A DNA stretch of 64,000 bases from Eisenbergiella sp963559585 (GCA_963559585.1 CAUWLJ010000003.1:32228-96227); one strand, 5' to 3'; positions 17,639 to 27,631 are shown, counted from the stretch's first letter. Notes: generated by a model not told the origin, from the sequence alone. Numbers and translations are program-made.

Positions 17639-18605
17639 ATGGCAAGGCCCAAAAAAACTGTCATTGAATACCGCAGCTACTACCTTCCCCTGCACTTTCC
17701 GGTGCTTCTTTTATCCGGAGATTACTGGCGCATCTCCGATGTGCCCAGCGGAAGACTGCATTTCCATAACTGCCTGGAAATCGGCATCTGCCATTCTGAC
17801 AGCGGTTTTATGGAATTCCCCGGGCAGGCCCTTTCCTTTCAGGAGGGCGACATTACGGTCATTCCCCGCAATATTCCTCACACCACCTACAGCAGTCCGG
17901 GCTGCTCAAGCCATTGGTCTTATCTGTTTATTGACCCCCAGGAACTTTTCAGAAATCTCCTGCCGAACACATGGAAAAATTATGAGCTTTATCCCTTCAC
18001 CTCCGTCCGCAGCTTCCAGTTTGTTTTCAGCCGCAGAGAGCATCCCTTTCTGTATCAGCTCGCCACTTCTGTCGTGCAGGAGCTGGAAGAAAAGCGTCCC
18101 GCCTATCAGATCAGCTGCCGCGGCCTGCTGCTTTCCTTTTATATTGAAATTTTCAGGATTCAGACACAGCGTTCCGCCATCAGCCCGCCGGAGAGCAGAG
18201 AACAGGAGGGCACTCCCGACAACCTTCTTGTTATCAGTCCTGCCCTCGACTATGTGGAAAAAAATTATATGCAGCCCTTCACTGTGGAGGATCTGGCTGC
18301 TCTGTGCCATTTCACCCCCCCCCCATTTCCGCAGGGTGTTTCGTGAGATCATGGGCGTCAGCCCCCAGGATTTTATCACCAATACCAGAATCACCAAGGC
18401 CTGCAATCTGCTGCGAAGCACAGAGCATTCCATCCTGAGCATCTCGGAAATGGCAGGTTTCCATTCCCTTTCCAGCTTCAACCGTTCCTTTTCCAAGATC
18501 ATGCAGCAGGCCCCGCGGGATTACCGCAAGATGATGGCTCAGTCCGACCAGCTTGCCCAGAGCCAGTCTATTCAGGAATACACCGGCTGGATGCACCCTG
18601 AATAA
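17639..18605 (+). pseudogene. AraC-family regulator with frame broken at a C10 run
   Basis: The start at 17639 follows CCAGGAGGATGCGCT. The frame runs through a cupin-like sensing domain (L-H-F-H-N-C-L-E-I-G-I, then P-R-N-I-P-H-T-T-Y) into the first helices of the DNA-binding domain (F-T-V-E-D-L-A-A-L-C-H-F). After ten C at 18315-18324 it shifts and stops at 18346. The rest of the double HTH continues in another frame to 18605 (H-F-R-R-V-F-R-E-I-M-G-V-S-P, then A-G-F-H-S-L-S-S-F-N-R-S-F-S). Removing one C joins both parts into a normal protein of about 321 residues. It stands divergently to the pectin importer and is its likely regulator. It may be truly inactive, phase-variable, or a sequencing error at the homopolymer. 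Confidence 0.85.
18315..18324 (+). repeat. Run of ten C within the AraC recognition region
   Basis: Ten C in a row between CATTTCA and ATTTCC. Nine would restore the frame. The run lies inside the first HTH of the regulator. Confidence 0.95.
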
Positions 18606-18827
18606 CAGCTCTCTCCCCTGTTGACCTATTCACAGGCCTCCCTGCGGCATACAGTCAAAAGCCCTAAAGGGACGTGCCGGGAATGGGTTCGGCCTGAACG
18701 GTTCATTGTTCTTTTAAAAGTACAAGAAAACCGGGATTGTTCACAAAAAATCTCTTGTACAAATGCCTTTTGTATATTAAAATAAGGATTGATAATCAAC
18801 AGACCATACGATAAGGAGGATATGATC

Positions 18828-18998
18828 ATGGCATACGTAATTAGTGACGCTTGTGTTAGCTGCGGAACCTGCGAAGGACAGTGCCCCGTTGGCGCTATCT
18901 CCGCTGGTGACGGACAGTATGTAATCGACGCAGATACCTGCATCGAGTGCGGTTCCTGTGCAGGAGCATGCCCTACCGGAGCAATCTCCCAGGGCTGA
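18828..18998 (+). CDS. Small 2[4Fe-4S] ferredoxin
   Basis: 56 residues, the classical clostridial ferredoxin length. Two cluster motifs are complete: CVSCGTCEGQCPVG and CIECGSCAGACPTG, giving eight cysteines. It carries low-potential electrons in the cytoplasm for hydrogenase, pyruvate oxidoreductase or radical-SAM type partners. The ATG at 18828 is chosen because AAGGAGGA ends 7 bases before it; an ATG two codons upstream would sit too close. It is monocistronic, with a strong terminator. A weak promoter candidate is TTGTAC at 18755 with TAAAAT at 18778. Confidence 0.95.
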   Translation: MAYVISDACVSCGTCEGQCPVGAISAGDGQYVIDADTCIECGSCAGACPTGAISQG

Positions 18999-19044
18999 TA
19001 ACGGCTTCTCCCGTTTGGGACAGACCGGACATAAGGAAAATGAG

Positions 19045-19078
19045 GAGGCGTCCATTCCTGGAATGGACGCCTCTTTTT
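19045..19078 (+). terminator. Ferredoxin terminator
   Basis: A 13-bp perfect stem (GAGGCGTCCATTC/GAATGGACGCCTC) with a 3-base loop, followed by TTTTT. Confidence 0.9.
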
Positions 19079-19106
19079 GTTGTGGCCGAAGCCAACTCTG
19101 CCACTA

Positions 19107-20585
19107 TTATTTGTCTGTATCCGAAGTCTTTGCTCTCATAATTCCGGCTCCATAATCCATAAGTGCAGTGGTAATGTAAGAATCTCCAAGCATATCCTGA
19201 TTTTCATATGCAAATTCCCACAGCTTTTTATAATACAGCCGCTTCATATCCGCATAGTGCTCCTCTCCCGCCAGATTATGACACTCCTCCGGATCCTGAA
19301 CCAGATCATACAATTCATCAAAGTCAAATCCATTATATACGAACTTAAACTTGTTATCGAATACAGCTCTCTGTATTCCATATAACTCGTTACCATTACT
19401 TTGAGTATATAATTCTGTTCTCCATTTTTCAGGAGCTGTTCCCTCCAGAAATGGAACCAATGACCTTCCCGCAAATTTTCTCTCAACTGATACATCTGCC
19501 AGTTCCAGAATAGTCGGCGCATAATCAGACAAAGAAACCAGTTCCTCCACCGCCCTGCCTTTTCCTCTTATCCCGCCGTATCCAATCACCGAACAGATAT
19601 GATAAGCTTCTTCAAAACATGGCAGCCCCTTTGTCCATAATCCATGTGCTCCCGCATAGTCTCCATGATCCGACAGGTAAATTACAATCGTGCTGTCCAA
19701 AAGGTCATTTTGCTCCAGTTCATCCAATATCTCACCAAAAAGAGCATCCTCATAGCTGCAAAAGGCCAGATAATGCTGAAGGCTCTTTTTTTGTTCTTCT
19801 TCCGTCAGCTGCCGGAATCTGTTCTGAGTTCTCCTATACAGATTAGGCTTATCCAAAAGAGAATCCGTGTAGCTTTTCGGCAATTCTATTTCTTCTAAGG
19901 GGTACATTTCCAAATACCTTTCAGGAACAAAATATGGATCATGCGGGCCTAAAGTTCCCACATACATGCAGAATGGTTCTTCCTTAGGTAAATCCGCAAT
20001 CTTTTCCTTCGCCCTTCTGACCACATCTTCATCTCCGAATGGATTTTCTGTTTCCCCATACTGGCAATATTCAGGAAAGCCCTGCCGTACTATTTCACCA
20101 TCCTTTCTGAAGGTTTCCTTATCGTTATCAAGATACTTTTTTTCCTCAAACCAGCGCCAGTCCCGCATATCGGGAATTCTGCCCTTATGTTCCGGCTCTC
20201 CTGTCTGCCTGCGTCTCACGTAGAGTTCCTCAAATCCCCTGTCCTTCGGATTCTCCAGTGCACTGACGTGCCACTTCCCACTGTAATATAAATGGTAACC
20301 ATTTTCCTTCAGATCTTCTGAGAACAAACGTACATTATCATATAATCCTTTGGATAAGGCATCCGCCAGATCCACATTGTTCCAAACCCCATGCTGGGAT
20401 GGATAAAGCCCGGAAAAAAAGGTTGCTCTGCTGGGACAGCAGTGGGGCGAAGGGCAGTATGCCCTTCGGAATACCACCCCATTATCTGCCAGCTTACTTA
20501 CATTAGGCATCTTAGCCGTCTGGTAGGTTGGCTGCATATCTCCACGCTGCTGATCCGTCATAAAAATAAGAAAATTAGGTTTCAT
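19107..20585 (-). CDS. Sulfatase (formylglycine type), cytoplasmic
   Basis: 492 residues from the ATG at 20585 (GCAGGAGTGAAAAT in front), overlapping nothing but lying 4 bp after the binding-protein stop. Alkaline-phosphatase-fold sulfatase motifs are clear: metal-binding FMTDQQRGD, the modification site C49-C-P-S-R53 (C-x-P-S-R, where Cys49 becomes formylglycine), SGKWH, and the late LSDHGDYAG. There is no signal peptide, so desulfation would happen after import. Such Cys-type sulfatases in anaerobes need the radical-SAM maturase anSME, which is not in this window. As the last gene of an importer operon it points to a sulfated sugar as the imported substrate. Confidence 0.93.
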   Translation of the reverse strand: MKPNFLIFMTDQQRGDMQPTYQTAKMPNVSKLADNGVVFRRAYCPSPHCCPSRATFFSGLYPSQHGVWNNVDLADALSKGLYDNVRLFSEDLKENGYHLYYSGKWHVSALENPKDRGFEELYVRRRQTGEPEHKGRIPDMRDWRWFEEKKYLDNDKETFRKDGEIVRQGFPEYCQYGETENPFGDEDVVRRAKEKIADLPKEEPFCMYVGTLGPHDPYFVPERYLEMYPLEEIELPKSYTDSLLDKPNLYRRTQNRFRQLTEEEQKKSLQHYLAFCSYEDALFGEILDELEQNDLLDSTIVIYLSDHGDYAGAHGLWTKGLPCFEEAYHICSVIGYGGIRGKGRAVEELVSLSDYAPTILELADVSVERKFAGRSLVPFLEGTAPEKWRTELYTQSNGNELYGIQRAVFDNKFKFVYNGFDFDELYDLVQDPEECHNLAGEEHYADMKRLYYKKLWEFAYENQDMLGDSYITTALMDYGAGIMRAKTSDTDK

Positions 20586-20589
20586 ATTT

Positions 20590-22260
20590 TCACTCCTGCG
20601 CCATGCGCTCACGAATCTGAATAACAGTTTCTTTATATTTCTCAATTCCAAGTGTTTCAAGCTGCTGCAGATAAGTATCCCACTCCTCCTCTATGCCTCC
20701 CTCTGTCAGCCATTTTACCTGCATCTTATTCACATAGTCATCAATATCCTTTGCATCACTGGTAAAATACTTACTCTCCTCTTTATTGGGAAGAAGGAAA
20801 AGGGAAGATTGTGTCTGATAAGGCGCATAGACTTCTTTCGCAATCTTCAGTTTATTCACATCTTCGTCCATTACCTGCACCAGAGTTCCCCAATCGTCCG
20901 CTGTAATCATGCACGGCACATGAACCGGTGCATTCCCGTATCTGAATTCACTATATGACATTCCTTCCGGCGTATCAACATAATCCAGCATACCGCTTTC
21001 TGTTTTCTCCAGCGTTGTTCCAATAGCCCCCAGGAAAAGCTGTGCGGAAATCTCAGGCTCAAAATGCGCGTTTAACCAGCGCATGATTGCTTCCTCTTTC
21101 CCCTTTGCGTTTACGGTCATCACAAATTGTGTTCCATTTACATTTCTATTATAATCTCCGCTTTTCAACCATACCCTTGTTCCATCAGGGCCTGCCAGAG
21201 GTGGCAATACCACATAATCCTCCTGGTATTCCTCCGGTAATACAAAAGTACTGTCAAATGCTATGAATGAACCCACAATTTCAGGATCATTATGCCCCTT
21301 TGCATTCATCACAGAGGTATCCTGAGTCGTAAAGCCCTCCGAATCCCATAATCCCTCTTCTACAAATTTATGGAAATACTGAATGGCATTTTTATATTCC
21401 TCTGTCTCTGCTACATAGACGATTTCTCCATTTTCATCCTCGATAAAATGCGATCCCATAGTTCCCACAAAATCCACATAGCCAAAAGATCCAAATAAGC
21501 TCTGATAATAATATGCTGCATCAGGCTTGTTTGTATTTAAATGAAAAACGAAGGGCAGTTCATCCTCTGTATCCCCATTTCCGTTCATATCATTTTCTTT
21601 GAAAGCCGTCAGTACCTCATAATACTCCTCAACCGTCTCCGGTACTTTCATTCCCAACTGATCCAGCCACTTTTTATTGATATAAAAGACTCCCGCTGTA
21701 TCCTGGGCCTCCCTTTCCACCGCTCGTCCTATTGTATATATCTTTCCATCATCCGGATTCACACAGATATTCTTAAAACTGGGCAGCCGTTCAAAAGCCG
21801 CTGTTATATTGGGGGCATACTGTTCAATCAGATCCGTCAGTTCAATAAACATCCCCTGCGAAGCATACTTACTCACATCAACCGAATTAACTGCATTCAT
21901 ATAAAACACATCCGGAAGATCCCCGCTGGATAGGATCAGGTTCTTTTTGTCCGGCCAGGTAGCTGAAGGATACACCTGCCATTCAACATATACATTCGCT
22001 ATTTCCTCCAGCTTATTAAAAATCTCCATTTCGTTAGGATCACCATGCCATTCATTTTGAATGAATGTTACTGTAAACTTTTCTCGTTCCCCACTTCCAG
22101 CCTCGGCAAATGTGGTTCCGCCTTCTTCTCCATCCTCCGTCTTACCATCATCCGCATTTCCTCCCGCCTGATTTTCCAACGAAGTGTCCTTTCCGCCACA
22201 GGCCGCCAGGCTGAAAACCATAATTCCTGCCATGAGCAATGATACGATTCTTTTTTTCAT
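20590..22260 (-). CDS. Sugar-binding lipoprotein of the sulfatase-linked importer
   Basis: 556 residues. The signal peptide MKKRIVSLLMAGIMVFS leads to the lipobox SLAAC, then a Gly/Asp/Glu-rich spacer. The body has the LplA-like phrases I-N-K-K-W-L-D-Q-L-G and M-N-G-N-G-D-T-E-D-E-L-P-F. It is the capture protein for the two permeases encoded 37 bp upstream. The ligand is probably a sulfated oligosaccharide, an inference from the sulfatase gene 4 bp downstream. Confidence 0.93.
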   Translation of the reverse strand: MKKRIVSLLMAGIMVFSLAACGGKDTSLENQAGGNADDGKTEDGEEGGTTFAEAGSGEREKFTVTFIQNEWHGDPNEMEIFNKLEEIANVYVEWQVYPSATWPDKKNLILSSGDLPDVFYMNAVNSVDVSKYASQGMFIELTDLIEQYAPNITAAFERLPSFKNICVNPDDGKIYTIGRAVEREAQDTAGVFYINKKWLDQLGMKVPETVEEYYEVLTAFKENDMNGNGDTEDELPFVFHLNTNKPDAAYYYQSLFGSFGYVDFVGTMGSHFIEDENGEIVYVAETEEYKNAIQYFHKFVEEGLWDSEGFTTQDTSVMNAKGHNDPEIVGSFIAFDSTFVLPEEYQEDYVVLPPLAGPDGTRVWLKSGDYNRNVNGTQFVMTVNAKGKEEAIMRWLNAHFEPEISAQLFLGAIGTTLEKTESGMLDYVDTPEGMSYSEFRYGNAPVHVPCMITADDWGTLVQVMDEDVNKLKIAKEVYAPYQTQSSLFLLPNKEESKYFTSDAKDIDDYVNKMQVKWLTEGGIEEEWDTYLQQLETLGIEKYKETVIQIRERMAQE

Positions 22261-22296
22261 ACGTTTTCCCTCTCCCTTTCTACTGTTTTTTAATAG

Positions 22297-23181
22297 CTAT
22301 CCCTTTACCGCTCCTACCATAACGCCTTTCACAAAGTGCTTCTGGACAAAGGGATAAAAAATTAACATAGGAATGCTGGATACAACGACACATCCGTATT
22401 TCAGCAGATCTACTAACTGTTGACGATCGGCCACTGTGGAGGCGTCTGCTTCCGAAAGCGCATTCTGACTGTCTATCAGGATCGTCCGCAGTACCAGCTG
22501 AAGCGGAAATTTACTCTCTGTGTTCAAATAGATCATCGGTTCAAAATAAGAGTTCCAATTCTTCGCCGCATAAAACAGAACCATAACCGCTATCAACGAC
22601 TTGGATAATGGCAAGGCTATCTGGAAGAAAAACTTCAGATAACCACAACCGTCCAGAAAGGCCGCTTCCTTTAATTCCTCCGGTATACTTCCTATAAAAT
22701 AAGATCTTGCAATGATCAGGTTATAAGTACTGATCAGCGTAGGCAATACGATCGCTCCCATGGAATCCAATAAATTCAACTGTCTGACCACAAAATAAAG
22801 CGGAATGATCCCCCCATAAAAGTACATGGTAAAAACCATTATTTTCATATATATTCCTGCAAAAGGAAATTCTTTTCGGGACAGTGCATACGCCATTGGA
22901 ATGGTAAAAGCCACATTGGCAAATGTTCCAGCCACTGTATATAAAATGCCATTAAAATATCCTGTCCAAATCGTTTTATCCGAAAAAATTTTAGCATAGC
23001 CGTCAAATGTAATATCTGCCGGCCAAAGGATAACTCTTCCCTGATAAATAGCCTGCGGGCTGCTAATAGATGCAATCAGACTGAAGTATAAAGGATAGAG
23101 AGCTGTAACCGTCACAACAGCCAAAATGATAACGGTAACTACAGAGAACGCATAGTCCCCTTTTCCTGACCTCACTTTCAT
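22297..23181 (-). CDS. ABC importer permease, second of pair (LplC-like)
   Basis: 294 residues, multi-helix membrane protein. The EAA loop is E-A-A-F-L-D-G-C-G-Y-L-K-F-F. The ending H-F-V-K-G-V-M-V-G-A-V-K-G is typical of the subfamily. GTAAGGGGGGATTACA precedes the ATG, 12 bp after its partner permease, so the pair is translationally linked. No ATPase is encoded nearby. Confidence 0.93.
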   Translation of the reverse strand: MKVRSGKGDYAFSVVTVIILAVVTVTALYPLYFSLIASISSPQAIYQGRVILWPADITFDGYAKIFSDKTIWTGYFNGILYTVAGTFANVAFTIPMAYALSRKEFPFAGIYMKIMVFTMYFYGGIIPLYFVVRQLNLLDSMGAIVLPTLISTYNLIIARSYFIGSIPEELKEAAFLDGCGYLKFFFQIALPLSKSLIAVMVLFYAAKNWNSYFEPMIYLNTESKFPLQLVLRTILIDSQNALSEADASTVADRQQLVDLLKYGCVVVSSIPMLIFYPFVQKHFVKGVMVGAVKG

Positions 23182-23193
23182 TGTAATCCCCCC

Positions 23194-24105
23194 TTACCAC
23201 AAAGATGTACCATTGATACGTTTTCCTATTTTGTTCACAAGAATCAACACAATAAAATTAATAACTGACTGGAACATTTCTACCGCTGTTGCATAACTGA
23301 AATCTCCGTCAATCAACCCCCGTTTGTATGTATAAGTAGATATAACCTCTGATACTCCCAGATTTATGGAATTCTGCATCAGGTAAGACTTCTCAAACCC
23401 AATCGTTAAAAGCTGCCCTGCCGTCAAAATCAGCATAGTAACAATCGTTGGCATAATTCCCGGAATATCAATATATATCATTCTCTGGAAACGGCTGGCC
23501 CCGTCTACGATTGCAGACTCATGCAGATCCGGGCTGATGGAGGTTAGCGCAGATATATATACGATTGCAGACCAGCCGCAGGTCTGCCATATTCCTGATA
23601 ATACGTATATCATCACATACATGTCCGGTTCTCCCATAAAATGTATGGGTGCACCGCCAAACAGCTTGATAACCGCGTTTACAACTCCGCTGTAAGGAGA
23701 AAGCATCGTATACAAAATGCCCACCATAACTACTGTAGATATAAAATAAGGCGCATATGTCACTGTCTGCACAAACTTTTTAAAATATTTGTTTTTCAAC
23801 TGATTCAGGAGCAGCGCAAGGATAATGGGAAATGGGAATCCTACAACCAAATTTACCAAATTGATCCAAAGTGTATTTTTCAGAATCAACCAAAAATCCG
23901 GCGAACTGAAAAAACGTCGAAAATTTTCTATGCCTACCCAGGGACTTTTTACGAATCCTAAATAGGGCGAATAATCTCTAAAGGCAATTTGAGAGCCAAA
24001 AATAGGCCAGTACTTAAAAACAGCATAATAAATCAGTCCAGGAATTACAAAAAAATAGAGTGCTTTTGTTGACATAAACCTTTTTTTGAAATCTTTATTC
24101 GCCAT
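23194..24105 (-). CDS. ABC importer permease, first of pair (LplB-like)
   Basis: 303 residues with a six-helix core beginning A-L-Y-F-F-V-I-P-G-L-I-Y-Y. The EAA loop reads E-S-A-I-V-D-G-A-S-R-F-Q-R. It is the first gene of the sulfatase operon (TGAGGAGGCGGTATT before the ATG). It lies 198 bp from the divergently transcribed kinase gene, which places the controlled promoter in that gap. Confidence 0.93.
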   Translation of the reverse strand: MANKDFKKRFMSTKALYFFVIPGLIYYAVFKYWPIFGSQIAFRDYSPYLGFVKSPWVGIENFRRFFSSPDFWLILKNTLWINLVNLVVGFPFPIILALLLNQLKNKYFKKFVQTVTYAPYFISTVVMVGILYTMLSPYSGVVNAVIKLFGGAPIHFMGEPDMYVMIYVLSGIWQTCGWSAIVYISALTSISPDLHESAIVDGASRFQRMIYIDIPGIMPTIVTMLILTAGQLLTIGFEKSYLMQNSINLGVSEVISTYTYKRGLIDGDFSYATAVEMFQSVINFIVLILVNKIGKRINGTSLW

Positions 24106-24259
24106 AATACCGCCTCCTCATATCCTTGATAATAATATTATAAAAAACTTTCCCGTTCATATAGCTTTAAAATTCTGTTCTATCACTTCAATTTTTTATT
24201 CTTTTTCAACAATTTATTCCCTGATATGATTGGGGCTGGACGTAGAGTTCCTGAATTGA

Positions 24260-24277
24260 TACAATAAATTTGTTGTA
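24260..24277. promoter_or_regulatory. Operator-like inverted repeat between importer and kinase genes
   Basis: TACAAYAAATTTRTTGTA is palindromic over 18 bp with a single non-matching base pair. It lies 26 bp upstream of the kinase start and in the divergent gap, where a YesN-type regulator would bind. Confidence 0.4.
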
Positions 24278-24303
24278 TAAACTCTCTTTAATAAAGGCGG
24301 TTC

Positions 24304-26058
24304 ATGTACAAGATGAAAAAAATAATAAATTCCAAATACATACGCTCCCATTTCAGAGCAAAATTATTTATTCTTTTTCTCATCAGCGGGCTCGTTCCTG
24401 CTTTCCTTTTTTTGTCTACCCTTTACCCCATATGGTACAACAGTATGAAAGACAGAGAGCATACCTACGCCAAAGATCAGGTATTGCTTATCAACGAGTC
24501 CCTTGATCGGATGTTCCAAAATATAGAAAAAAATATGGCAAGTATTTTTACCAATACCTATATCCGTAATGTTATTTCCTCTGCCTCCAACATTTTATAC
24601 GCAGATTCTTATCATCAAATCACAAATGTGGAAGCCATACTCAAGTCAATCTCAAATTACAGTGAAGACGGATATTCCTATACTCTGATTGATCGTTCCA
24701 ATCAGGTCTTTACCAACGGTTCAACTATAAATCTCCTGGAAGATTTTGACAGCCCGTTATGCCAGGCAATAAAAAATACTCCATCCGGACAAATCTATTT
24801 TACAGCCCGCTATATTTATCATTCTGATCAAAAGCAAAGTTTAACCTTTGGCAAAGCTCTGACCATAGACGGCACGCCATGCGCTGTATTGATTGTTGAT
24901 GTTGCCCCACATCTCATGGATACATTGATAAAAACACGCAACAATCAAAATTACCCTGCTATCATCCTTAATTCTGATCAGGAGATCGTATATACCAATG
25001 ACGTTCTTTCTGCTGAAGAACTTGACAGCTATCTCAGCCAGCCAGCAGATCATTCTGCCCCCATAATTACACTTTCAGACCGAAAATATGAAAAAGTATT
25101 GGCTAAAGCCGCCTTTTCTCATTGCACCACCTGTATTTTAATTCCTGAATCACTTATTTATCAGGAATCCTTCCGTATGCGATGGCAGATGTTTTTTATC
25201 CTGCTGATTATTCTGGGACAAACCTTCCTTTTCTCCAACACAGTCTCCTTCAGCCTGTCCCGACAGATCGTACACCTGAAAGATGAAATTGCCCAATTTA
25301 TCCGATCCCGGCAGCAGGTTCCTCCTGCTGCATATGATTATGATGAAATAACTGAAATAGAAGACGGAATCCTGTATATGGAAAATGAAATAGAAAAAAT
25401 GATCCTCCAAATTCAGGAAGATGAAAAAAGAAAACGTTACCTGGAATTGAAGTCGCTGCAGCAACAAATTAATCCTCACATGATTTATAACACGCTGAAC
25501 ACAATCAGTAAATTAGCCCAGCTTCAGGGAATTTCAAATATAGAAGAAGTATGCGGTGCCTTTTCAAACATGCTTAAATTGCTCTCTAAAACAACGGGGG
25601 ATTTTATCAAAATCAGGCAGGAGGTGTCTTTCATCCAAAGCTATATCACATTGAAAAAATATAATAGTTATCAGGATTATCTGCTCACTCTTGAAATAGA
25701 AGATTCCGTATATGATCTACCCATTTTAAAATTGCTTATTCAGCCGTTTATCGAAAACAGTATCTTGTACGGATTTTCCGGCTTTACCTGTGAAGGCACC
25801 ATCCTGCTGCGTATATCGGCAGACGAATACTGGATTCATATTATGATAGAGGATAATGGATGCGGTATCCCGGCAGAAAAGCTGGAAGACATTCTCAATC
25901 ATAAACCCAAGAGCTCTACTGGACACATAGGTATACCAAACTGTATAGATCGTCTTCGTTTACAATACGATGCTAATCAGTACTTCAAACTGGAGAGTGA
26001 TGGAAAAAGTTTCACACGAGTGGAACTGGGTTACATTTATGGAGGAAACAATGGTTAA
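24304..26058 (+). CDS. YesM-type membrane sensor histidine kinase
   Basis: 584 residues. The first helix spans about 21-42 (A-K-L-F-I-L-F-L-I-S-G-L-V-P), an extracytoplasmic sensor runs to about 285, and the second helix is F-F-I-L-L-I-I-L-G-Q-T-F-L-F. A degenerate HAMP follows, then the phospho-acceptor His in QQQINPHMIYNTLNTI. The HATPase shows L-L-I-Q-P-F-I-E-N-S-I-L-Y-G and E-D-N-G-C-G-I-P. It shares 8 bp with the response regulator gene, a sign of translational coupling. It is divergent from the sulfatase importer operon and is its likely sensor. Confidence 0.93.
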   Translation: MYKMKKIINSKYIRSHFRAKLFILFLISGLVPAFLFLSTLYPIWYNSMKDREHTYAKDQVLLINESLDRMFQNIEKNMASIFTNTYIRNVISSASNILYADSYHQITNVEAILKSISNYSEDGYSYTLIDRSNQVFTNGSTINLLEDFDSPLCQAIKNTPSGQIYFTARYIYHSDQKQSLTFGKALTIDGTPCAVLIVDVAPHLMDTLIKTRNNQNYPAIILNSDQEIVYTNDVLSAEELDSYLSQPADHSAPIITLSDRKYEKVLAKAAFSHCTTCILIPESLIYQESFRMRWQMFFILLIILGQTFLFSNTVSFSLSRQIVHLKDEIAQFIRSRQQVPPAAYDYDEITEIEDGILYMENEIEKMILQIQEDEKRKRYLELKSLQQQINPHMIYNTLNTISKLAQLQGISNIEEVCGAFSNMLKLLSKTTGDFIKIRQEVSFIQSYITLKKYNSYQDYLLTLEIEDSVYDLPILKLLIQPFIENSILYGFSGFTCEGTILLRISADEYWIHIMIEDNGCGIPAEKLEDILNHKPKSSTGHIGIPNCIDRLRLQYDANQYFKLESDGKSFTRVELGYIYGGNNG

Positions 26059-27631
26059 CATTTTACTGGCAGACGATGATATACTCACACTGAATCAGCT
26101 TAATATGTATATTGCACCTTTGAAATCCTGTCGAGTGATCGGGCAGGTTCAAAATGGGGCAGACGCTATTTCTTTCTTAGAAAAAAACGCTGAAACGGAT
26201 TTAATTATTCTGGACATGGAAATGCCAGAAGTCTCTGGGAAAGATGTTGCTGTCTATATTCAAAAGCATGCGCTTCCAGTCATTATCCTTGTTCTAAGCA
26301 ACTATGACAACTTTGAATACGTGAAACCGGTTCTTCGTCTTGGCGCGTGGGATTATCTTCTTAAACACGAACTGAACTGCCATTTAATAAAAGAAAAACT
26401 AGCCGAAATCTCACACTGTCTTGCTGAGAAAAAACAACATACCGTTCAGACTGATTTTGTTATTTCTTTAACCAGACAGGATTTTCTCCGAAGGCTTGCA
26501 TTGAATCAGACTATACCTGATGAGCAAATGTCCTATGCTTTAGCGGATTCTGCTTTCTGCGGTAACTGTTACGCGCTAATCTTGATGCAGATTACGAATT
26601 ATATAACGATTTATCAGAATAACTATGAAAACCGCCACCAAAAGATTATTGATATGGTTTCAAGTCTGGCAGATACCATTTTATCCTCCCTTGGCCAGAG
26701 TATCATTACGCATATTGATACGGGAGAATTTTTAATCTTTGTCAATTTTCACTCTGAGGTAAGCCTGGCAAACCAGCAATTCAAAAAACAACAATATATT
26801 AGCGTATTAAAATCAAATATTTTGAAATACTTAAATATCAATACGATATTTGAGTCTATTCTGGTCTACGATAAAGTACGCAGTCTGCGCACCTATTATC
26901 TTAAGATCCATCACAATCTGCAGCATCAGCCTTTTAGCAGCCAATCTGATGCTGCTGCAGATAAGATGTTTCTCATCACAATTAATCAGGAAAAAGCCCT
27001 GCTCAATGCAGTGAGCAACTATGACACAGCAGAAACTTCCTACATCCTTCATCAGATCTTTCAACCGCTCAAAAATCAGGATGTACCCCTTAAACAGCTC
27101 CAACATCTTGTAAACAGGCTGTCCGAAATTATTGGACTCCTGTTTCAGGAATATCCAGGTCTTTCAGAAGTATTTCTGCCCCCAGTCCAGCCTCCTGATC
27201 TGCTTGAAATCGATTCATTAGAAGAATATTGGGTAAATTATTATAATAAAGGTATTTCAAAAATCAATACGAATCCGTTGCAGAATTACCCTCCTTTAAT
27301 CAAAACTGCTTTGCTTTATATACATCAAAATTTTGCACAGGATATTTCTCTCCATTCCACCGCTGAAGCCTGTGGAATTACAGATACCTATTTATCCAAA
27401 ATATTTAAACAGAGCATGAAAATTTCCTTCTCGAAATATCTGTCCGATTACCGCATCAGAATTGCCTCCTGGTTCTTGCGTGAAACGCAGTATTCCTTAA
27501 AAGAAATTTCATGTAAGTCCGGTTTTCAAAATTATAATTATTTCCTTACCGTCTTTAAGAGTTCCACGGGTATGACGCCCGTTCAATACCGTATGGAACA
27601 GACTCCTTTTTCAAGACAGCCTATTGAGTAA
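26051..27631 (+). CDS. YesN-type response regulator, receiver plus AraC HTH
   Basis: 526 residues from the ATG at 26051, preceded directly by GGAGGAAACA; the longer frame begins inside the kinase gene. The receiver has LLADDD, the phospho-acceptor Asp55 in LIILDMEMPE, and Lys in DYLLKHEL. The C-terminal AraC HTH reads T-Y-L-S-K-I-F-K-Q-S-M and K-S-G-F-Q-N-Y-N-Y-F-L-T-V-F-K. Partner of the overlapping kinase gene; it probably activates the divergent sulfatase/importer operon. Confidence 0.93.
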   Translation: MVNILLADDDILTLNQLNMYIAPLKSCRVIGQVQNGADAISFLEKNAETDLIILDMEMPEVSGKDVAVYIQKHALPVIILVLSNYDNFEYVKPVLRLGAWDYLLKHELNCHLIKEKLAEISHCLAEKKQHTVQTDFVISLTRQDFLRRLALNQTIPDEQMSYALADSAFCGNCYALILMQITNYITIYQNNYENRHQKIIDMVSSLADTILSSLGQSIITHIDTGEFLIFVNFHSEVSLANQQFKKQQYISVLKSNILKYLNINTIFESILVYDKVRSLRTYYLKIHHNLQHQPFSSQSDAAADKMFLITINQEKALLNAVSNYDTAETSYILHQIFQPLKNQDVPLKQLQHLVNRLSEIIGLLFQEYPGLSEVFLPPVQPPDLLEIDSLEEYWVNYYNKGISKINTNPLQNYPPLIKTALLYIHQNFAQDISLHSTAEACGITDTYLSKIFKQSMKISFSKYLSDYRIRIASWFLRETQYSLKEISCKSGFQNYNYFLTVFKSSTGMTPVQYRMEQTPFSRQPIE

